Made by a program: the position numbers and the translations under genes. The notes under the pieces are model-generated. The model did not search any database. It was not told the origin of the DNA and saw nothing but the letters and a program-made list of their open reading frames with translations. A DNA stretch of 64,000 bases from Aureimonas phyllosphaerae (GTDB lineage: Bacteria > Pseudomonadota > Alphaproteobacteria > Rhizobiales > Rhizobiaceae). How positions within the stretch are numbered: position 1 is the first letter of the stretch; each line of letters starts with the position of its first letter. The stretch is from the NCBI RefSeq assembly GCF_900113065.1, contig NZ_FOOA01000011.1, positions 1-64,000 of the forward strand. Reading direction: 5' to 3'. Positions 43,676-53,242 of the stretch are shown piece after piece.

Positions 43676-43704
43676 ATGCAACCTATGCGAGAATGCAACC
43701 TATG
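43676..43704. promoter_or_regulatory. Twin direct repeats upstream of the GntR gene
   Basis: ATGCAACCTATG occurs exactly twice (43676-43687 and 43693-43704), 17 bases apart start to start, in the 141-base gap between thiE and the GntR gene. They lie 46-74 bases upstream of the GTG start. Tandem direct half-sites are plausible operator units for autoregulation; GntR operators are more often inverted, so this is tentative. Confidence 0.5.
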
Positions 43705-43771
43705 AGGGTGATGGTGCGCAGAAATTTTCTCGCGCGCCTCGTTTGAGGGTTTAATCGGTCGGCTGCAACCG

Positions 43772-44371
43772 CTAGCGCGTCGCGCTGATCCACTCCCGGG
43801 TACGCGCTTCCGGGTCGGGATGCCGAACGATATCGGTGACGACGGCCGCACTGTCGGCTCCCGCCTCCCAGACCGATGGCAATCGCTCAACCGTGATTCC
43901 ACCGATCGCGACAAGCGGCAGCGGCCCCATCGCCTTGCGCCATGCTTGCAGTTTCGCCGGCGTCTGGGGCGCCCACTTCATCTTCTTGAGGACCGTCGGC
44001 CAGATCGGACCGAGCGCGACGTAGTCGGGCTTGGCTTCCAGAGCCGTCGCGAGTTCTGCTTCGTCGTGGGTCGAGAGCCCAAGGCGAAGCCCGGCTCCGC
44101 GGATCGCGGACAGATCGGCCTCCGCCAGATCTTCCTGCCCGAGATGGATGAAGTCCGCCCCCTCCTCGATCGCCAGCCGCCAGTGATCGTTGATGACGAG
44201 GACGCAGTCGTGCGCTGCGCAGACCGCGCGGCAACACCGGATGTGGGAGCGCAGTTCGGGAACCGTCATGTCCTTTGCCCGCAGTTGCACAAGGCGGATG
44301 CCGAGCGGCACCAGCCGTTCGATCCAGTGCGCGTCGGGCAGCACGGGATAGAACGGATCGAGGGCGATCAT
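43772..44371 (-). CDS. thiE: Thiamine phosphate synthase
   Basis: The 199-residue TIM-barrel enzyme joins the pyrimidine and thiazole moieties to thiamine phosphate. It has [44 protein letters not shown] and [12 protein letters not shown], all typical. It is the last gene of the thiOSGE operon; its start overlaps the thiG stop as ATGA. No thiC or thiD is in the window. Confidence 0.94.
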   Translation of the reverse strand: MIALDPFYPVLPDAHWIERLVPLGIRLVQLRAKDMTVPELRSHIRCCRAVCAAHDCVLVINDHWRLAIEEGADFIHLGQEDLAEADLSAIRGAGLRLGLSTHDEAELATALEAKPDYVALGPIWPTVLKKMKWAPQTPAKLQAWRKAMGPLPLVAIGGITVERLPSVWEAGADSAAVVTDIVRHPDPEARTREWISATR

Positions 44372-45141
44372 GCCAGCACCCCCTTTCCGAAAACGGGAGT
44401 GGACGGCGCGGCCATATCTCGGGGCTCCATCCCGCCGGCCTCGAATGCGATGCGTCCCGCCTCGACGGCCAGCCGGAAGGCCCGGGCCATGGCGACAGGG
44501 TCCGCAGCGCTGGCGACGGCCGTGTTAAGAAGAACGCCGTCGTAGCCGAGTTCCAACGCGTCGGCCGCGTGCGAGGGGCGGCCGAGACCGGCATCGACGA
44601 TCAGCGTCACATCGGGAAACTGTGCCCGCAGCGACCGAAGCCCGTAGCGGTTGTTGAGGCCGAGACCCGAACCGATCGGCGATCCCCAGGGCATCAGCAC
44701 CTCGCAACCGGCGGAGAGCAGCCGTTCGGCCACCACAAGATCCTCGGTCGTATAGGGAAGAACCTTGAACCCCTCGCCGATGAGGATCCGGGCGGCCTCG
44801 ACGAGACCGAACACGTCGGGCTGCAACGTGTCGGCGTGGCCGATCACTTCAAGCTTCACGAGGTCCGTGTCGAGAAGTTCCCGGGCCATCTGCGCCGTCG
44901 TCACCGCTTCCTTCACGGTGTGACAACCGGCCGTGTTCGGCAGGAACGCGAGATCGAGGTCGCGGATCTCGTCCCAAAAACCCGGTCCGCCCTTCCCGAT
45001 CCCGGCCGCCTCCCGGCGGAGCGAGACGGTGACGATCTCCGCGCCCGACGCCACGATCGCCTCGCGCATGGCGGCCGGCGAGGGGTAGAGTGCCGTGCCG
45101 AGCATCAGACGCGAGGCGAAGGTCCGATCATACAGGCGCAT
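44368..45141 (-). CDS. thiG: Thiazole synthase
   Basis: The 257-residue TIM-barrel enzyme makes thiazole phosphate carboxylate from DXP, dehydroglycine and the ThiS thiocarboxylate. The DXP imine lysine lies in LVKLEVIGH (near 96), with [27 protein letters not shown] and [21 protein letters not shown]. It is separated from thiS by a single base and overlaps thiE by 4. DXP comes from Dxs (4617-6539). Confidence 0.96.
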   Translation of the reverse strand: MRLYDRTFASRLMLGTALYPSPAAMREAIVASGAEIVTVSLRREAAGIGKGGPGFWDEIRDLDLAFLPNTAGCHTVKEAVTTAQMARELLDTDLVKLEVIGHADTLQPDVFGLVEAARILIGEGFKVLPYTTEDLVVAERLLSAGCEVLMPWGSPIGSGLGLNNRYGLRSLRAQFPDVTLIVDAGLGRPSHAADALELGYDGVLLNTAVASAADPVAMARAFRLAVEAGRIAFEAGGMEPRDMAAPSTPVFGKGVLA

Positions 45142-45142
45142 C

Positions 45143-45340
45143 TCAGCCCCCCTTCATCGGCGACAGAATTTCGACGGCGTCGCCCTCCGCGATCATTGTG
45201 CTTCCGCGCGCAGCCCGCGGCACGAACTCGCGGTTCAACGCCGTCGCCACAGCCTCGGGTCGGTAGTCGAGTTCGGCAAGCAGCGCATCGAGGTCAGAAG
45301 AGGCAATCTCGCAGGGCTCGCCGTTCAACCGGATCTTCAT
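45143..45340 (-). CDS. thiS: Sulfur carrier protein ThiS
   Basis: This 65-residue ubiquitin-like protein begins [17 protein letters not shown] and ends in the required Gly-Gly (PMKGG), whose carboxylate is converted to a thiocarboxylate to donate sulfur to ThiG. The ATG overlaps the thiO stop (ATGA). The adenylating enzyme ThiF is not in the window. Confidence 0.93.
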   Translation of the reverse strand: MKIRLNGEPCEIASSDLDALLAELDYRPEAVATALNREFVPRAARGSTMIAEGDAVEILSPMKGG

Positions 45341-46296
45341 GCGGGCTCCTTGGCGCCGACGAGAATGTCGGCAGCGATCTTCGAAAAGGCGGGGGACAGG
45401 AGAAATCCGTGGCGATAGAGGCCGGAAAAGGCGACGCCGTTCTCGGTGCGGTCGACGCGAGGAAGGTTGTCCGGCAGCGCCGGGCGGCGCCCGCTGCCGA
45501 CCTCCAGCACCTCCGCCTCCGCAAACGCCGGGTGCAGCGCGAAAGCGGCTGTCAGGAGTTCCACGGCCGAGCGAAGCGTGATGCCGCCGGCGGCCTCGCT
45601 CTCGACCATCGTCGCGCCGATCATGAAGACATGGTCGTCGCGCGGCACGACGTAGATCGGCCAGCGCGGATGAAGCAGCCGGACCGGCCGCTTGAGATGG
45701 ACATCCGGGCATCGCACGATTGCCATCTCGCCGCGTACCGAGCGAAGACGGGGCATGGCGGCCGCAAGCCCTCGACAGTCGGCGACCCGTTCGCCTCCGA
45801 GACCGGAGGGATCGACGGCCGACCGGAAGCAAACGCGTCCTCCGGCCGCCTCGATCCGCCGGCAGAGATCGTTCAGCGCCCGGCGTGGGTCGAGATGCGC
45901 CTCGCCATCGAAGAAGAGCGCCCGCGGGAAACGGCCGCCGAGATCGGGCTCCAGCGCGGACAGCTTTTCGGCGTCCAGCCAGCGGTGCGCCTGCGTCCGT
46001 GCGGCGAACTGATTGAGATCAGCGGCGTCTCGGCCTGAAGCGATTACCAGCGTGCCGTTCATTCGGACGTCCGTCACGCCCTTCCAGAACCCGATCCCCT
46101 CGACCCCTGGCACGATGACGCTGCGATCCGCGACGCTTGCCTCGCAAAAGGGTGCCAGCATCCCGCCGGCCAGCCAAGAGGCCGAAGCGCCGAGATCGGC
46201 GCCCCGTTCGTGAACCACGACGTCGCTCCCCGCCTCGACGAGACGCAGCGCCGTCGTGAGCCCGGCCACACCGGCTCCCAGCACGTGGATGGTCAT
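45337..46296 (-). CDS. thiO: Glycine oxidase ThiO
   Basis: The 319-residue FAD-dependent amine oxidase supplies dehydroglycine for thiazole formation. It has the dinucleotide motif HVLGAGVAGLTTALRLVEAG (4-23), SWLAGGMLAPFCE, and the C-terminal FAD motif FSGLYRHGFLLSPAFSK. It is the first gene of the thiOSGE operon, with ATG 46296 and GGGGAG at 46302-46307. It is preceded by a TPP riboswitch, and a perfect hairpin abuts the ribosome-binding site, so translation is probably switched off by thiamine pyrophosphate. Confidence 0.94.
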   Translation of the reverse strand: MTIHVLGAGVAGLTTALRLVEAGSDVVVHERGADLGASASWLAGGMLAPFCEASVADRSVIVPGVEGIGFWKGVTDVRMNGTLVIASGRDAADLNQFAARTQAHRWLDAEKLSALEPDLGGRFPRALFFDGEAHLDPRRALNDLCRRIEAAGGRVCFRSAVDPSGLGGERVADCRGLAAAMPRLRSVRGEMAIVRCPDVHLKRPVRLLHPRWPIYVVPRDDHVFMIGATMVESEAAGGITLRSAVELLTAAFALHPAFAEAEVLEVGSGRRPALPDNLPRVDRTENGVAFSGLYRHGFLLSPAFSKIAADILVGAKEPA

Positions 46297-46305
46297 CGCC
46301 GCTCC

Positions 46306-46335
46306 CCAGCCGCGATCAGTCGTAATGGCGGCTGG
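46306..46335 (-). promoter_or_regulatory. Expression-platform hairpin on the thiO ribosome-binding site
   Basis: Perfect 8-base arms CCAGCCGC and GCGGCTGG enclose a 14-base loop. The proximal arm runs into the GGGGAG ribosome-binding site (46302-46307) of thiO. It lies between the TPP aptamer and the start codon and could mask the site when TPP is bound, giving translational control. Confidence 0.55.
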
Positions 46336-46409
46336 AAGGGAAATCGCCCGCCGCGGCAAAGGGCCGGACGCGTTCGACGGCGTCTGGCAAGCCCTTCTGG
46401 AGCGGGTCA

Positions 46410-46501
46410 CTCCATCCCTACGCCAGTGCGAACTGGATCAGGTTCATGGGGTCGCCGGGCATTCGAGCCGGCCTCTCAGTTCCCTGTCGGAACTCCCCCT
46501 G
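46410..46501 (-). promoter_or_regulatory. TPP riboswitch (THI box)
   Basis: On the minus strand the aptamer shows the invariant CTGAGA of the pyrimidine sensor helix (46472-46477 region), ACCC, and the block TGAACCTGATCCAGTT...CTGGCGTAGGGA of the pyrophosphate sensor and closing helix. It sits 114 bases upstream of thiO and starts just past the stop of the antiporter gene. This matches the well-known TPP-binding element that represses thiamine genes. Confidence 0.96.
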
Positions 46502-46508
46502 GAAGCCT

Positions 46509-48377
46509 TCAGGGTAAGCGATCCGACCCGGCTGTCAATGCCGCGCCGTTCATCGGCTCCTCCGCCTGCAGAATCGGACCGTCGCCAGGCGGCAGGTCCG
46601 ACCGGGCATCGAGTAGGTGTTCCGCGATGGCCCTTGCGGTCACCTCGTCGCCGTTGATTACCGTGTCCGCTCCAGCGTGGATCAGTCGCTCGCGTTGTTC
46701 GCCCGAATGGACGCGGGCGGTGATGCGGACCGACGGGTTGGCGGCGCGCGCCGCGTTGATGATCGCAACGGCTTCGAAGCTGTTCGGGAACGCAAGGACG
46801 ATATCGCGCGCCTTGGCGATATTGGCCGCGCCGAGCACTTCCGGCTTCACGGCGTTTCCGACGACCGCTTCCAGACCCGCCGTTCGGATACGGGCGACGC
46901 GCTTGTCCGCGTCCTCGATCACGACAAAGGACCGTCCTGCATCCGCCAATCGCTGGGCGATCCGCGAACCGACACGGCCGTAGCCGACGAGGACGAGGTG
47001 GTCGACGAGAGCGGTCGGTCTTAAATTCTCCGATTCGATCGCAACGCTGCCGGCCGGGATGTGCGTCGGCACCGTACCGGCTGGCTGTGTCTGCGGCTCG
47101 TGCCCCCTGCCCCCGCCGAACGTCGCCGGTGAGACCGACGGCGCTGCTTCCACGAGCGCCCCGCGCTCGAGCCTCTGCCTGAGGCGATCGATCGAGGAGA
47201 AGAGGATCGGGTTCAGCATGATCGACAGGATCGCGCCCGCAAGGATCAGGTCGCGAGCTTGGGGCGGAAGGATGTTCAATCGCCCGCCGAGTTCCGCGAG
47301 AATGAACGAGAACTCGCCGATCTGCGCCAGCGAAACGGAGATCGTGAGGGCAGTCGACACGGGGTGTCCGAATGCGCGCACGATGACGAAGGCGGCGAGC
47401 GACTTTCCGAAGACGATGATCAGCACCGTCGCGAGGATTGGAAGCGGATCCTCGATCAGGCTTCGCGGATCGAACAGCATGCCGACTGAAACGAAGAACA
47501 GGACCGCGAAGGCGTCACGCAGCGGCAGCGTGTCCTCGGCCGCACGGTGGCTGAGGTCCGACTCGGCCATGATCATGCCAGCGAAGAAGGCGCCGAGCGC
47601 CAGCGACACACCGAACAGCGAGGCCGCACCGAAGGCGACGCCGAGCGTGATCGCAAGCACGGCAAGACGAAACAGCTCCCGCGACCCGGAGCTGGCCGTC
47701 ATCTGCAACGCCCATGGAATGATTCGCCGTCCGACCAGCAGCATCAGAACGACGAAGAGGCAGAGCTTGAACACCGTCATCAGGATGACGCCGGAGACGC
47801 CGAGTCCGAGATCGGTGAAGACGCCGCTCCCGCTGCTCGGCGCGGTCCTGCCGAGCGCCGTGGCAAACGCCGGCAGCAGCACGAGCGTCAGAACCATTGC
47901 CAGATCCTCGACGATCAGCCAGCCGACCGCGATGCGCCCCTTTCCCGTCTCGATCAGTCGCCGCTCCTGCATCGCGCGCAGGAGCACCACGGTGGACGCG
48001 ACGGAGAGAGCAAGCCCGAACACGAGGCCCGCCCCAACCGACCAGCCGAGAAGCCAGGCGAGGCCCATGCCGAGGAGCGTTGCACAGGCGATCTGAACGA
48101 CGGCACCCGGCAGGGCGATCGCGCGCACCGACATCAGGTCCGCCAAACTGAAATGCAGTCCGACGCCGAACATCAGGAGGATCACGCCGAGTTCGGCGAG
48201 TTCCGTCGCCAGCCCCTGATCAGCGACGAAGCCGGGCGTGAACGGTCCGACGCTGATGCCGGCCAGGAGATAGCCGACGATCGGAGAGATGCCGAAGCGG
48301 TTCACGAGCGTACCGAACACGAAGGCGAGGCCCAGTCCGGCCACGATCGTCTCGATCAACGGCATATCGTGCAGCAT
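46509..48377 (-). CDS. KefB/YbaL-type cation:proton antiporter with NAD-binding domain
   Basis: This 622-residue protein has an N-terminal CPA2 antiporter domain of about 12 helices (5-390), with GYLLAGISVGPFTPGF, LMFGVGLHFSL and SLAQIGEFSFILAELG. A C-terminal RCK/TrkA-N domain carries LVLVGYGRVGSRIAQRLADAG (from about residue 458). It resembles the YbaL branch of KefB/KefC, which exchange K+ or other cations for protons under NAD(H) or glutathione-type control. No KefF/KefG ancillary gene is adjacent. The ATG at 48377 has GAGGGG upstream. The stop lies just before the TPP riboswitch, so read-through may reach thiO. Confidence 0.9.
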   Translation of the reverse strand: MLHDMPLIETIVAGLGLAFVFGTLVNRFGISPIVGYLLAGISVGPFTPGFVADQGLATELAELGVILLMFGVGLHFSLADLMSVRAIALPGAVVQIACATLLGMGLAWLLGWSVGAGLVFGLALSVASTVVLLRAMQERRLIETGKGRIAVGWLIVEDLAMVLTLVLLPAFATALGRTAPSSGSGVFTDLGLGVSGVILMTVFKLCLFVVLMLLVGRRIIPWALQMTASSGSRELFRLAVLAITLGVAFGAASLFGVSLALGAFFAGMIMAESDLSHRAAEDTLPLRDAFAVLFFVSVGMLFDPRSLIEDPLPILATVLIIVFGKSLAAFVIVRAFGHPVSTALTISVSLAQIGEFSFILAELGGRLNILPPQARDLILAGAILSIMLNPILFSSIDRLRQRLERGALVEAAPSVSPATFGGGRGHEPQTQPAGTVPTHIPAGSVAIESENLRPTALVDHLVLVGYGRVGSRIAQRLADAGRSFVVIEDADKRVARIRTAGLEAVVGNAVKPEVLGAANIAKARDIVLAFPNSFEAVAIINAARAANPSVRITARVHSGEQRERLIHAGADTVINGDEVTARAIAEHLLDARSDLPPGDGPILQAEEPMNGAALTAGSDRLP

Positions 48378-48724
48378 CGTCGCGCCCCTCGGCTTCGAAT
48401 CTCTCCGGATCGTGGTTCTTCCGGGGATAGGCGATGATGGCCGCGCTTGCAGCACAAAACGCGAGGCGCACCAAGGACGGGGCGGTTTCGGTCAGTCCCG
48501 TGAGCCGGTGAGACGCGTCAGGGCATTCTCCAGCCTCTACTCCTGCGCGGGTCAAGTGGAGATGGGATCGATATGCGTTTCAACCATATCGTTCGGGGAC
48601 CGTGCTTCAATCTCACAATCCTAATGATGGAGGGTCAGACCCGGCCGGGATACCGACGCCCGCTTCGCTCTTTCATCATCCCGCGATAACCGTTGCGTCT
48701 GGCTGGCTCGATCTTGAAGATCGA
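48378..48724. other. 347-base intergenic region between the antiporter and DUF2218 genes
   Basis: There is no convincing gene here. The antiporter promoter must lie in its left part. At 48569-48591 there is an inverted repeat with perfect arms CGATATG and CATATCG and a 9-base spacer. At about 48632-48642 is the short palindrome GGGTCAGACCC. A 38-codon plus-strand frame (48573-48689) starts inside the inverted repeat but lacks a good ribosome-binding site and is not called. No terminator with a T-run or tRNA is seen. Confidence 0.45.
48569..48591. promoter_or_regulatory. Inverted repeat CGATATG-N9-CATATCG
   Basis: Perfect 7-base arms with a 9-base spacer lie in an otherwise GC-rich intergenic region, 190 bases upstream of the antiporter start and 134 bases past the DUF2218 stop. 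The AT-rich arms and the spacing fit an operator for a dimeric regulator, but no regulator gene is adjacent. Confidence 0.35.
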
Positions 48725-49012
48725 TCAACCCTCGCGCTTCCAGTCGAATGTCAGTTCCTCTCGGAATGCGAAGCGGCGGATATGGTCGGCAACGACGCCT
48801 TCCATCCGGTCCAGCGTCTCGGTCTCGTCGGCGACGACGGCGATCTCGAGCCGGTCATCTCCGGCCAGGAGCGAAACCCGCGCAGAAGACATGTCGATCG
48901 TGCCCTCCTGCGGATCGAAGGTCACCACAAACTTGTGGGACCAGTGCTTGCAGAGCTGCTGCAGGTATCGACTGGCGTGGGTCGTCGGAACAACGGCGCG
49001 TGCGGTCGGCAT
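48725..49012 (-). CDS. DUF2218 domain-containing protein
   Basis: This 95-residue cytoplasmic protein has the highly conserved DUF2218 block HASRYLQQLCKHWSHKFVVTF and a C-terminal RFAFREELTFDW. Such small proteins are often near siderophore, iron or transport genes and have no assigned function. The ATG at 49012 has AAGGAAG at good spacing. It is a single-gene unit downstream of the sugar operon terminator and oriented like its neighbours. Confidence 0.85.
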   Translation of the reverse strand: MPTARAVVPTTHASRYLQQLCKHWSHKFVVTFDPQEGTIDMSSARVSLLAGDDRLEIAVVADETETLDRMEGVVADHIRRFAFREELTFDWKREG

Positions 49013-49094
49013 GAGGACTTCCTTGGTTCGCGTCGTTCGAGCCGTACCTCTCTCCGACGGCGCCCCGCAATCCTCCTGCCACGTACTCGACGCG

Positions 49095-49133
49095 AAAAAG
49101 GGCGCGGCGCCGAAGTCTCGGCGCCACGCCCTT
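49095..49133 (-). terminator. Intrinsic terminator of the chvE-gguAB operon
   Basis: A 14-pair stem (49100-49113 with 49118-49131, one G-U wobble) with a 4-base loop is followed on the minus strand by TTTTT. It begins 20 bases past the gguB stop and closes the long minus-strand sugar-catabolism region. Confidence 0.9.
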
Positions 49134-49153
49134 CCGATGTTAGTGACGGACCG

Positions 49154-50374
49154 TCAGGCCTTATTGCGGTTGTAGACGTCGAAGCAGACGGCGGCGAGAA
49201 GCACGAGGCCCTTCACCAGCTGCTGATAATCGATCGACAGCTGCATGGACGTCTGCATGCCCATGTTCAGCGCGCCCATGATGAAGGCGCCGATGACCGC
49301 ACCGGTCACCTTGCCGACGCCGCCGTAGGCGGAAGCGCCGCCGATGAAGCAGGCCGCGATGACGTCGAGCTCGAGACCCGTGCCGTTCTTGGCGGTGGCC
49401 GAACCGACGCGCGCGAAGAACACGAGGCCGGCGATGGCGGCGAGGACGCCCATGTTGACGAAGGCGAGGAAGACGATCCGCTCGGTCTTTACGCCCGAAA
49501 GCTTGGCGGCCTTCTCGTTGCCGCCGACCGCGTAGACGCGGCGGCCGATCGTGGTCCGCGACGTGACGAACGCATATATCGCGATCAGGACTGCCATCAG
49601 GATCAGGACGTTCGGCAAGCCGCGATTGGTCGCGAGCAGGTATCCCATGAACAGAATGGCGACGGTGACGAGCGCCACGCGGCCGTAGAAGAACGCCTGC
49701 GGCTCGGCGACCGGGCCGACGCGGCTGCGAGCCGAACGCTTGGTGACGGCGAACATAGCAAAGCCGACAGCGAGCACGATCGCGAGGATCAGCGTCGTCG
49801 AGTTGGCGAGGCCCATGACCGGCAGGATGTCGGGGATCGTGCCCGTCGAGATCGCGCGCAGCGATGCCGGGATCGGCGAGATCGACGACGACGACCCGAG
49901 CGTCATGAAGGTCAGGCCGCGGAAGACGAGCATGCCGGCCAGCGTGACGATGAAGGACGGGATCCGCAGGAAGGCGACGAAGTAGCCCTGGATGGCTCCG
50001 ATCACAGCGCCGACCACGAGACACATCACCACCGCGATGGGCACGGGTATGTCGTAGAGCACCATCAGGACGGCGCCGACGGCACCGACGAAACCGACCA
50101 CGGAGCCGACCGAGAGGTCGATGTGGCCGGTGATGATGATCAGCAGCATGCCGATCGCCATGATGATGACGTAGCTGTTCTGGAGGAACAGGTTGGTTAG
50201 GTTCGAGGCCGACACGAAGGTCGGACGGCCGGTCGCGGCCGAGTAGGCGGCGAAGAACAGGATGATCGCGACCAGCGCGACCAGCATGCCGTACTCGCGA
50301 AGGTTGTTCTTGAAGTAGTCGAGGCTGGCCCCGCCCCCCTGCCCGCCCGGGGCTTCCACGGTCTTGATGCTCAT
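49154..50374 (-). CDS. gguB: Sugar ABC transporter permease, GguB type
   Basis: The 406-residue inner-membrane permease of the AraH/XylH/RbsC family has about ten helices, with [56 protein letters not shown] and [18 protein letters not shown]. It forms the translocation pore with GguA. The ATG at 50374 overlaps the gguA stop (ATGA). The gene order chvE-gguA-gguB matches the Agrobacterium multiple-monosaccharide transporter (arabinose, galactose, xylose, glucose). Confidence 0.93.
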   Translation of the reverse strand: MSIKTVEAPGGQGGGASLDYFKNNLREYGMLVALVAIILFFAAYSAATGRPTFVSASNLTNLFLQNSYVIIMAIGMLLIIITGHIDLSVGSVVGFVGAVGAVLMVLYDIPVPIAVVMCLVVGAVIGAIQGYFVAFLRIPSFIVTLAGMLVFRGLTFMTLGSSSSISPIPASLRAISTGTIPDILPVMGLANSTTLILAIVLAVGFAMFAVTKRSARSRVGPVAEPQAFFYGRVALVTVAILFMGYLLATNRGLPNVLILMAVLIAIYAFVTSRTTIGRRVYAVGGNEKAAKLSGVKTERIVFLAFVNMGVLAAIAGLVFFARVGSATAKNGTGLELDVIAACFIGGASAYGGVGKVTGAVIGAFIMGALNMGMQTSMQLSIDYQQLVKGLVLLAAVCFDVYNRNKA

Positions 50375-51906
50375 GCCGCGTCTCTCCCTGCGGTACGAAT
50401 GATGGCGCGCATGATGCTTTCCTGTGTCGCCTCGCCGCGCGGCAGCTCGGCCACGAAGCGCCCTTCGTTCATGACGTAGATGCGGTCGCACATGCCGAGC
50501 AGTTCAGGCATTTCCGACGAGATCATCAGAATGCCCTTACCCTCGGACGCGAGCCGCTCGATGATGGAGTAGATCTCGAACTTCGCGCCGACGTCGATGC
50601 CGCGCGTCGGCTCGTCGAGGATCAGGAGCTCGGGGTTCGAGAAGAGCCACTTGGACAGCACGACCTTCTGCTGGTTGCCGCCCGAGAGGTTCAGCGTCTT
50701 GTGGAAGATGTTGGACGAGCGGATGCGAAGGCTCGACCGGTAGTCTTCCGCCACCTTGCGCTCGCGATCCTCGTCAATCACACCGCCCTTGGCGATGCCG
50801 GGAAGATTGGCGAGCGAGATGTTCTGCCGGATGTCGTCCTCGAGCAGCAGCCCATAGTGCTTGCGGTCCTCGGTCACGTAGGCGAGCCCGGCCTCGATCG
50901 CCTTTGGGATCGTGGAGACGTCCACCGGCTTGCCGTGCAGGAAGGCTTCGCCAGTGATGTGGCGCCCGTAGGACTTGCCGAATACGCTCATCGCGAGCTC
51001 GGTGCGCCCGGCGCCCATCAGGCCGGCGATGCCGACGATCTCGCCCTTGCGGACGTTGAAGGAGACATCCTTCACGATCTGGCGCTGCGTGTTGAGGTGG
51101 TGGAACGCGTTCCAGCCTTTTACCTCGAACAGGACCTCGCCGATCTTCGGATGACGCGGCGGATAGCGGTCGTCGAGCTGACGGCCCACCATGTCACGGA
51201 TGATCTGATCCTCGCTGACGCCGGATTTGCAGTCGAGCGTCGAGACCGTGGAGCCGTCGCGGATCACGGTGATGGAGTCGGCCACGCGCGAGATCTCGTT
51301 CAGCTTATGGCTGATCATGATCGAGGTAAGCCCCTGCTTCTTGAACTCCAGAAGGAGGTCGAGAAGTGCCTGGCTGTCGCGCTCGTTGAGGCTGGCGGTC
51401 GGCTCGTCGAGGATGAGCAGGCGCACCTTCTTCGAGAGCGCCTTGGCGATCTCGACCAGCTGCTGCTTGCCGACGCCCATGTCCTTGATCAGCGTCGTCG
51501 GCGGCTCGGACAGGCCGACCTGCTTGAGAAGCTCGCTCGAGCGGCGGAAGGCCTCGTCCCAGTTGATAACGCCGGCCTTGGAAATCTCGTTGCCGAGAAA
51601 GATGTTCTCGGCGATCGACAGAAGCGGCACGAGCGCCAGTTCCTGGTGGATGATGATGATGCCGACGTGCTCGGAATCGCGGATGCCGCGGAAGGAGCGA
51701 ACCTCGCCGTCATAGACGATGTCGCCCTCGTAGGTGCCGTGCGGATAGACGCCCGACAGGACCTTCATCAGCGTCGACTTGCCGGCGCCGTTCTCGCCGC
51801 AGATCGCGTGGATCTCGCCCTTCTCGACGACGAGATTGACGTTGTCGAGCGCCTTCACGCCCGGGAACGTCTTGGTGATGCCGCGCATCTCGAGAATCGG
51901 TGCCAA
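50371..51906 (-). CDS. gguA: Sugar ABC transporter ATP-binding protein, GguA type
   Basis: The 511-residue protein has two ABC domains, as in XylG/AraG. The first has Walker [13 protein letters not shown] and signature [15 protein letters not shown]. The second has the degenerate Walker [14 protein letters not shown] and the signature [15 protein letters not shown], then [12 protein letters not shown]. It powers uptake with GguB. The start appears to be TTG 51906, supported by GGGGAAG just upstream; ATG 51888 would remove six residues. Two stem-loops separate it from chvE. Confidence 0.94.
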   Translation of the reverse strand: MAPILEMRGITKTFPGVKALDNVNLVVEKGEIHAICGENGAGKSTLMKVLSGVYPHGTYEGDIVYDGEVRSFRGIRDSEHVGIIIIHQELALVPLLSIAENIFLGNEISKAGVINWDEAFRRSSELLKQVGLSEPPTTLIKDMGVGKQQLVEIAKALSKKVRLLILDEPTASLNERDSQALLDLLLEFKKQGLTSIMISHKLNEISRVADSITVIRDGSTVSTLDCKSGVSEDQIIRDMVGRQLDDRYPPRHPKIGEVLFEVKGWNAFHHLNTQRQIVKDVSFNVRKGEIVGIAGLMGAGRTELAMSVFGKSYGRHITGEAFLHGKPVDVSTIPKAIEAGLAYVTEDRKHYGLLLEDDIRQNISLANLPGIAKGGVIDEDRERKVAEDYRSSLRIRSSNIFHKTLNLSGGNQQKVVLSKWLFSNPELLILDEPTRGIDVGAKFEIYSIIERLASEGKGILMISSEMPELLGMCDRIYVMNEGRFVAELPRGEATQESIMRAIIRTAGRDAA

Positions 51907-51937
51907 AGCGTTCTTCCCCGGCTTGCAGAACGACGGA

Positions 51938-51994
51938 GCGGGAGCCGATGGCTCCCGCGAAGGCGAAGGCGAGGCACCGATACGGCGCCTCGCC
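51938..51994 (-). repeat. Two tandem stem-loops between chvE and gguA
   Basis: The first stem pairs GCGGGAGCC with GGCTCCCGC around GAT (51938-51958). The second pairs GGCGAGGC with GCCTCGCC (51968-51994). Neither carries a T-run. They lie between the chvE stop and the gguA start, the usual place for mRNA-stabilising or attenuating structures that let the binding protein be made in excess over the ATPase and permease. Confidence 0.65.
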
Positions 51995-52005
51995 AGAGCG
52001 TCAGA

Positions 52006-53073
52006 TCAGGGCTTGATCTGGTCTTCCGTGTAGTAGCCGCTGTCCACGAGAACCGGCTTGATGTTCTCCTTGGTCACCAGCACCGGCTTCAGGAGGTAAG
52101 CCGGAACGACCTTGACGCCGTTCTCGTAGGTCTTGGTGTCGGTCACCTCGGGCTCCTTGCCCTGGCCGATCGCGTCGATCATGTTCACGGTCACCTTGGC
52201 GAGCTCGCGGGTGTCCTTGAAGATGGTCGAGTACTGCTGGCCGTTCTCGATCGACTTGACCGAGGGCACCTCAGCGTCCTGGCCCGATACGATCGGCATC
52301 GGCTTGTCGCCCGAGCCGTAGCCGACGGCGCTCAGTGCCGAGATGATGCCGATCGACAGACCGTCATACGGCGAGAGCACGGCGTTGACCGACTTGTCGC
52401 CGTAGTAGGACGACAGGAGGTTGTCCATGCGGGCCTGGGCGACGGCCGGGTCCCAGCGCAGGGTACCGACGCGGTCCATTCCGGTCTCGCCCGACGGGAT
52501 CACGAGCTTGCCGCTGTCGATGTAGGGCTGCAGCACGCTCATCGCGCCGTTGTAGAAGAAGAACGCGTTGTTGTCGTCCGGCGAGCCGCCGAAGAGCTCG
52601 ATGTTGAACGGTCCGGCTTCGCTCTCGAGCTTGAGACCCTGCACGATCGACTGCGCCTGGAGCACACCGACCTGGAAGTTGTCGAAGGTCGTGTAGTAGT
52701 CGACGTTCGGCGAGTTGCGGATCAGTCGGTCGTAGGCGATGACCTTGATGCCCTTGTCGTGCGCCTGCTGCAGCACGTCCGTCAGCGTCGTGCCGTCGAT
52801 CGAGGCGATCACCAGCGACTGGACGCCGGCGGCCACCATGTTCTCGAGCTGGCTGATCTGCGTCGGGATGTCGTCCTCGGCATACTGCAGATCGGTCTTG
52901 TAGCCGCGCTCCTGCAGTTGCTTCACCATGTTGTCGCCGTCGGCGATCCAGCGGGCGGACGCCTTGGTCGGCATCAGCACGCCCACGGTGCCCTTCTCCT
53001 GCGCGAACGCGCCACCGGAGAGGGTCATCGCGCCGAGGGCCACCGCCGCCAGCAGGGTCTTCATTCGAATCAT
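52006..53073 (-). CDS. chvE: Multiple-monosaccharide-binding periplasmic protein ChvE
   Basis: This 355-residue substrate-binding protein has a signal peptide (1-24, cleavage after AFA). The mature part closely follows Agrobacterium ChvE as remembered: [65 protein letters not shown] and [19 protein letters not shown]. It binds aldopentoses and galactose/glucose for the GguAB importer. In Agrobacterium it also partners with VirA; there is no evidence for that here. A 210-base upstream region holds a motif shared with the gguC promoter. Confidence 0.94.
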   Translation of the reverse strand: MIRMKTLLAAVALGAMTLSGGAFAQEKGTVGVLMPTKASARWIADGDNMVKQLQERGYKTDLQYAEDDIPTQISQLENMVAAGVQSLVIASIDGTTLTDVLQQAHDKGIKVIAYDRLIRNSPNVDYYTTFDNFQVGVLQAQSIVQGLKLESEAGPFNIELFGGSPDDNNAFFFYNGAMSVLQPYIDSGKLVIPSGETGMDRVGTLRWDPAVAQARMDNLLSSYYGDKSVNAVLSPYDGLSIGIISALSAVGYGSGDKPMPIVSGQDAEVPSVKSIENGQQYSTIFKDTRELAKVTVNMIDAIGQGKEPEVTDTKTYENGVKVVPAYLLKPVLVTKENIKPVLVDSGYYTEDQIKP

Positions 53074-53218
53074 AGTCGTCCTCCCATCGCGACGCCGCCT
53101 TCAGCGAGCGTCCGAAAGCGCGAACCCCTCGCGCCGAGCTCTTCGAACCGTCACGGGCCCTGCCCATGCGCTTCTCGGCCCCTCCCCCGCCATGCTCCCG
53201 AATACACGGCGGCGGCGA

Positions 53219-53229
53219 CCAATTGTCTG
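53219..53229. promoter_or_regulatory. CCAATTGTCTG motif upstream of chvE
   Basis: The 11-base word CCAATTGTCTG occurs here and at 60777-60787 upstream of the GguC/AraD1 gene. At both sites it is followed by similar AT-rich sequence (ATGAATTATCG and CGTTATTTCG). The two promoters serve the transporter and the catabolic operon of the same sugar, so a shared operator is likely. The binding protein is not identified. Confidence 0.5.
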
Positions 53230-53242
53230 ATGAATTATCGCA

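Noticed and set aside
48573-48689. A 38-codon plus-strand frame in the 347-base gap
   Set aside because: Its ATG lies inside an inverted repeat, the ribosome-binding site is weak and the peptide has no clear character; kept only as a note.
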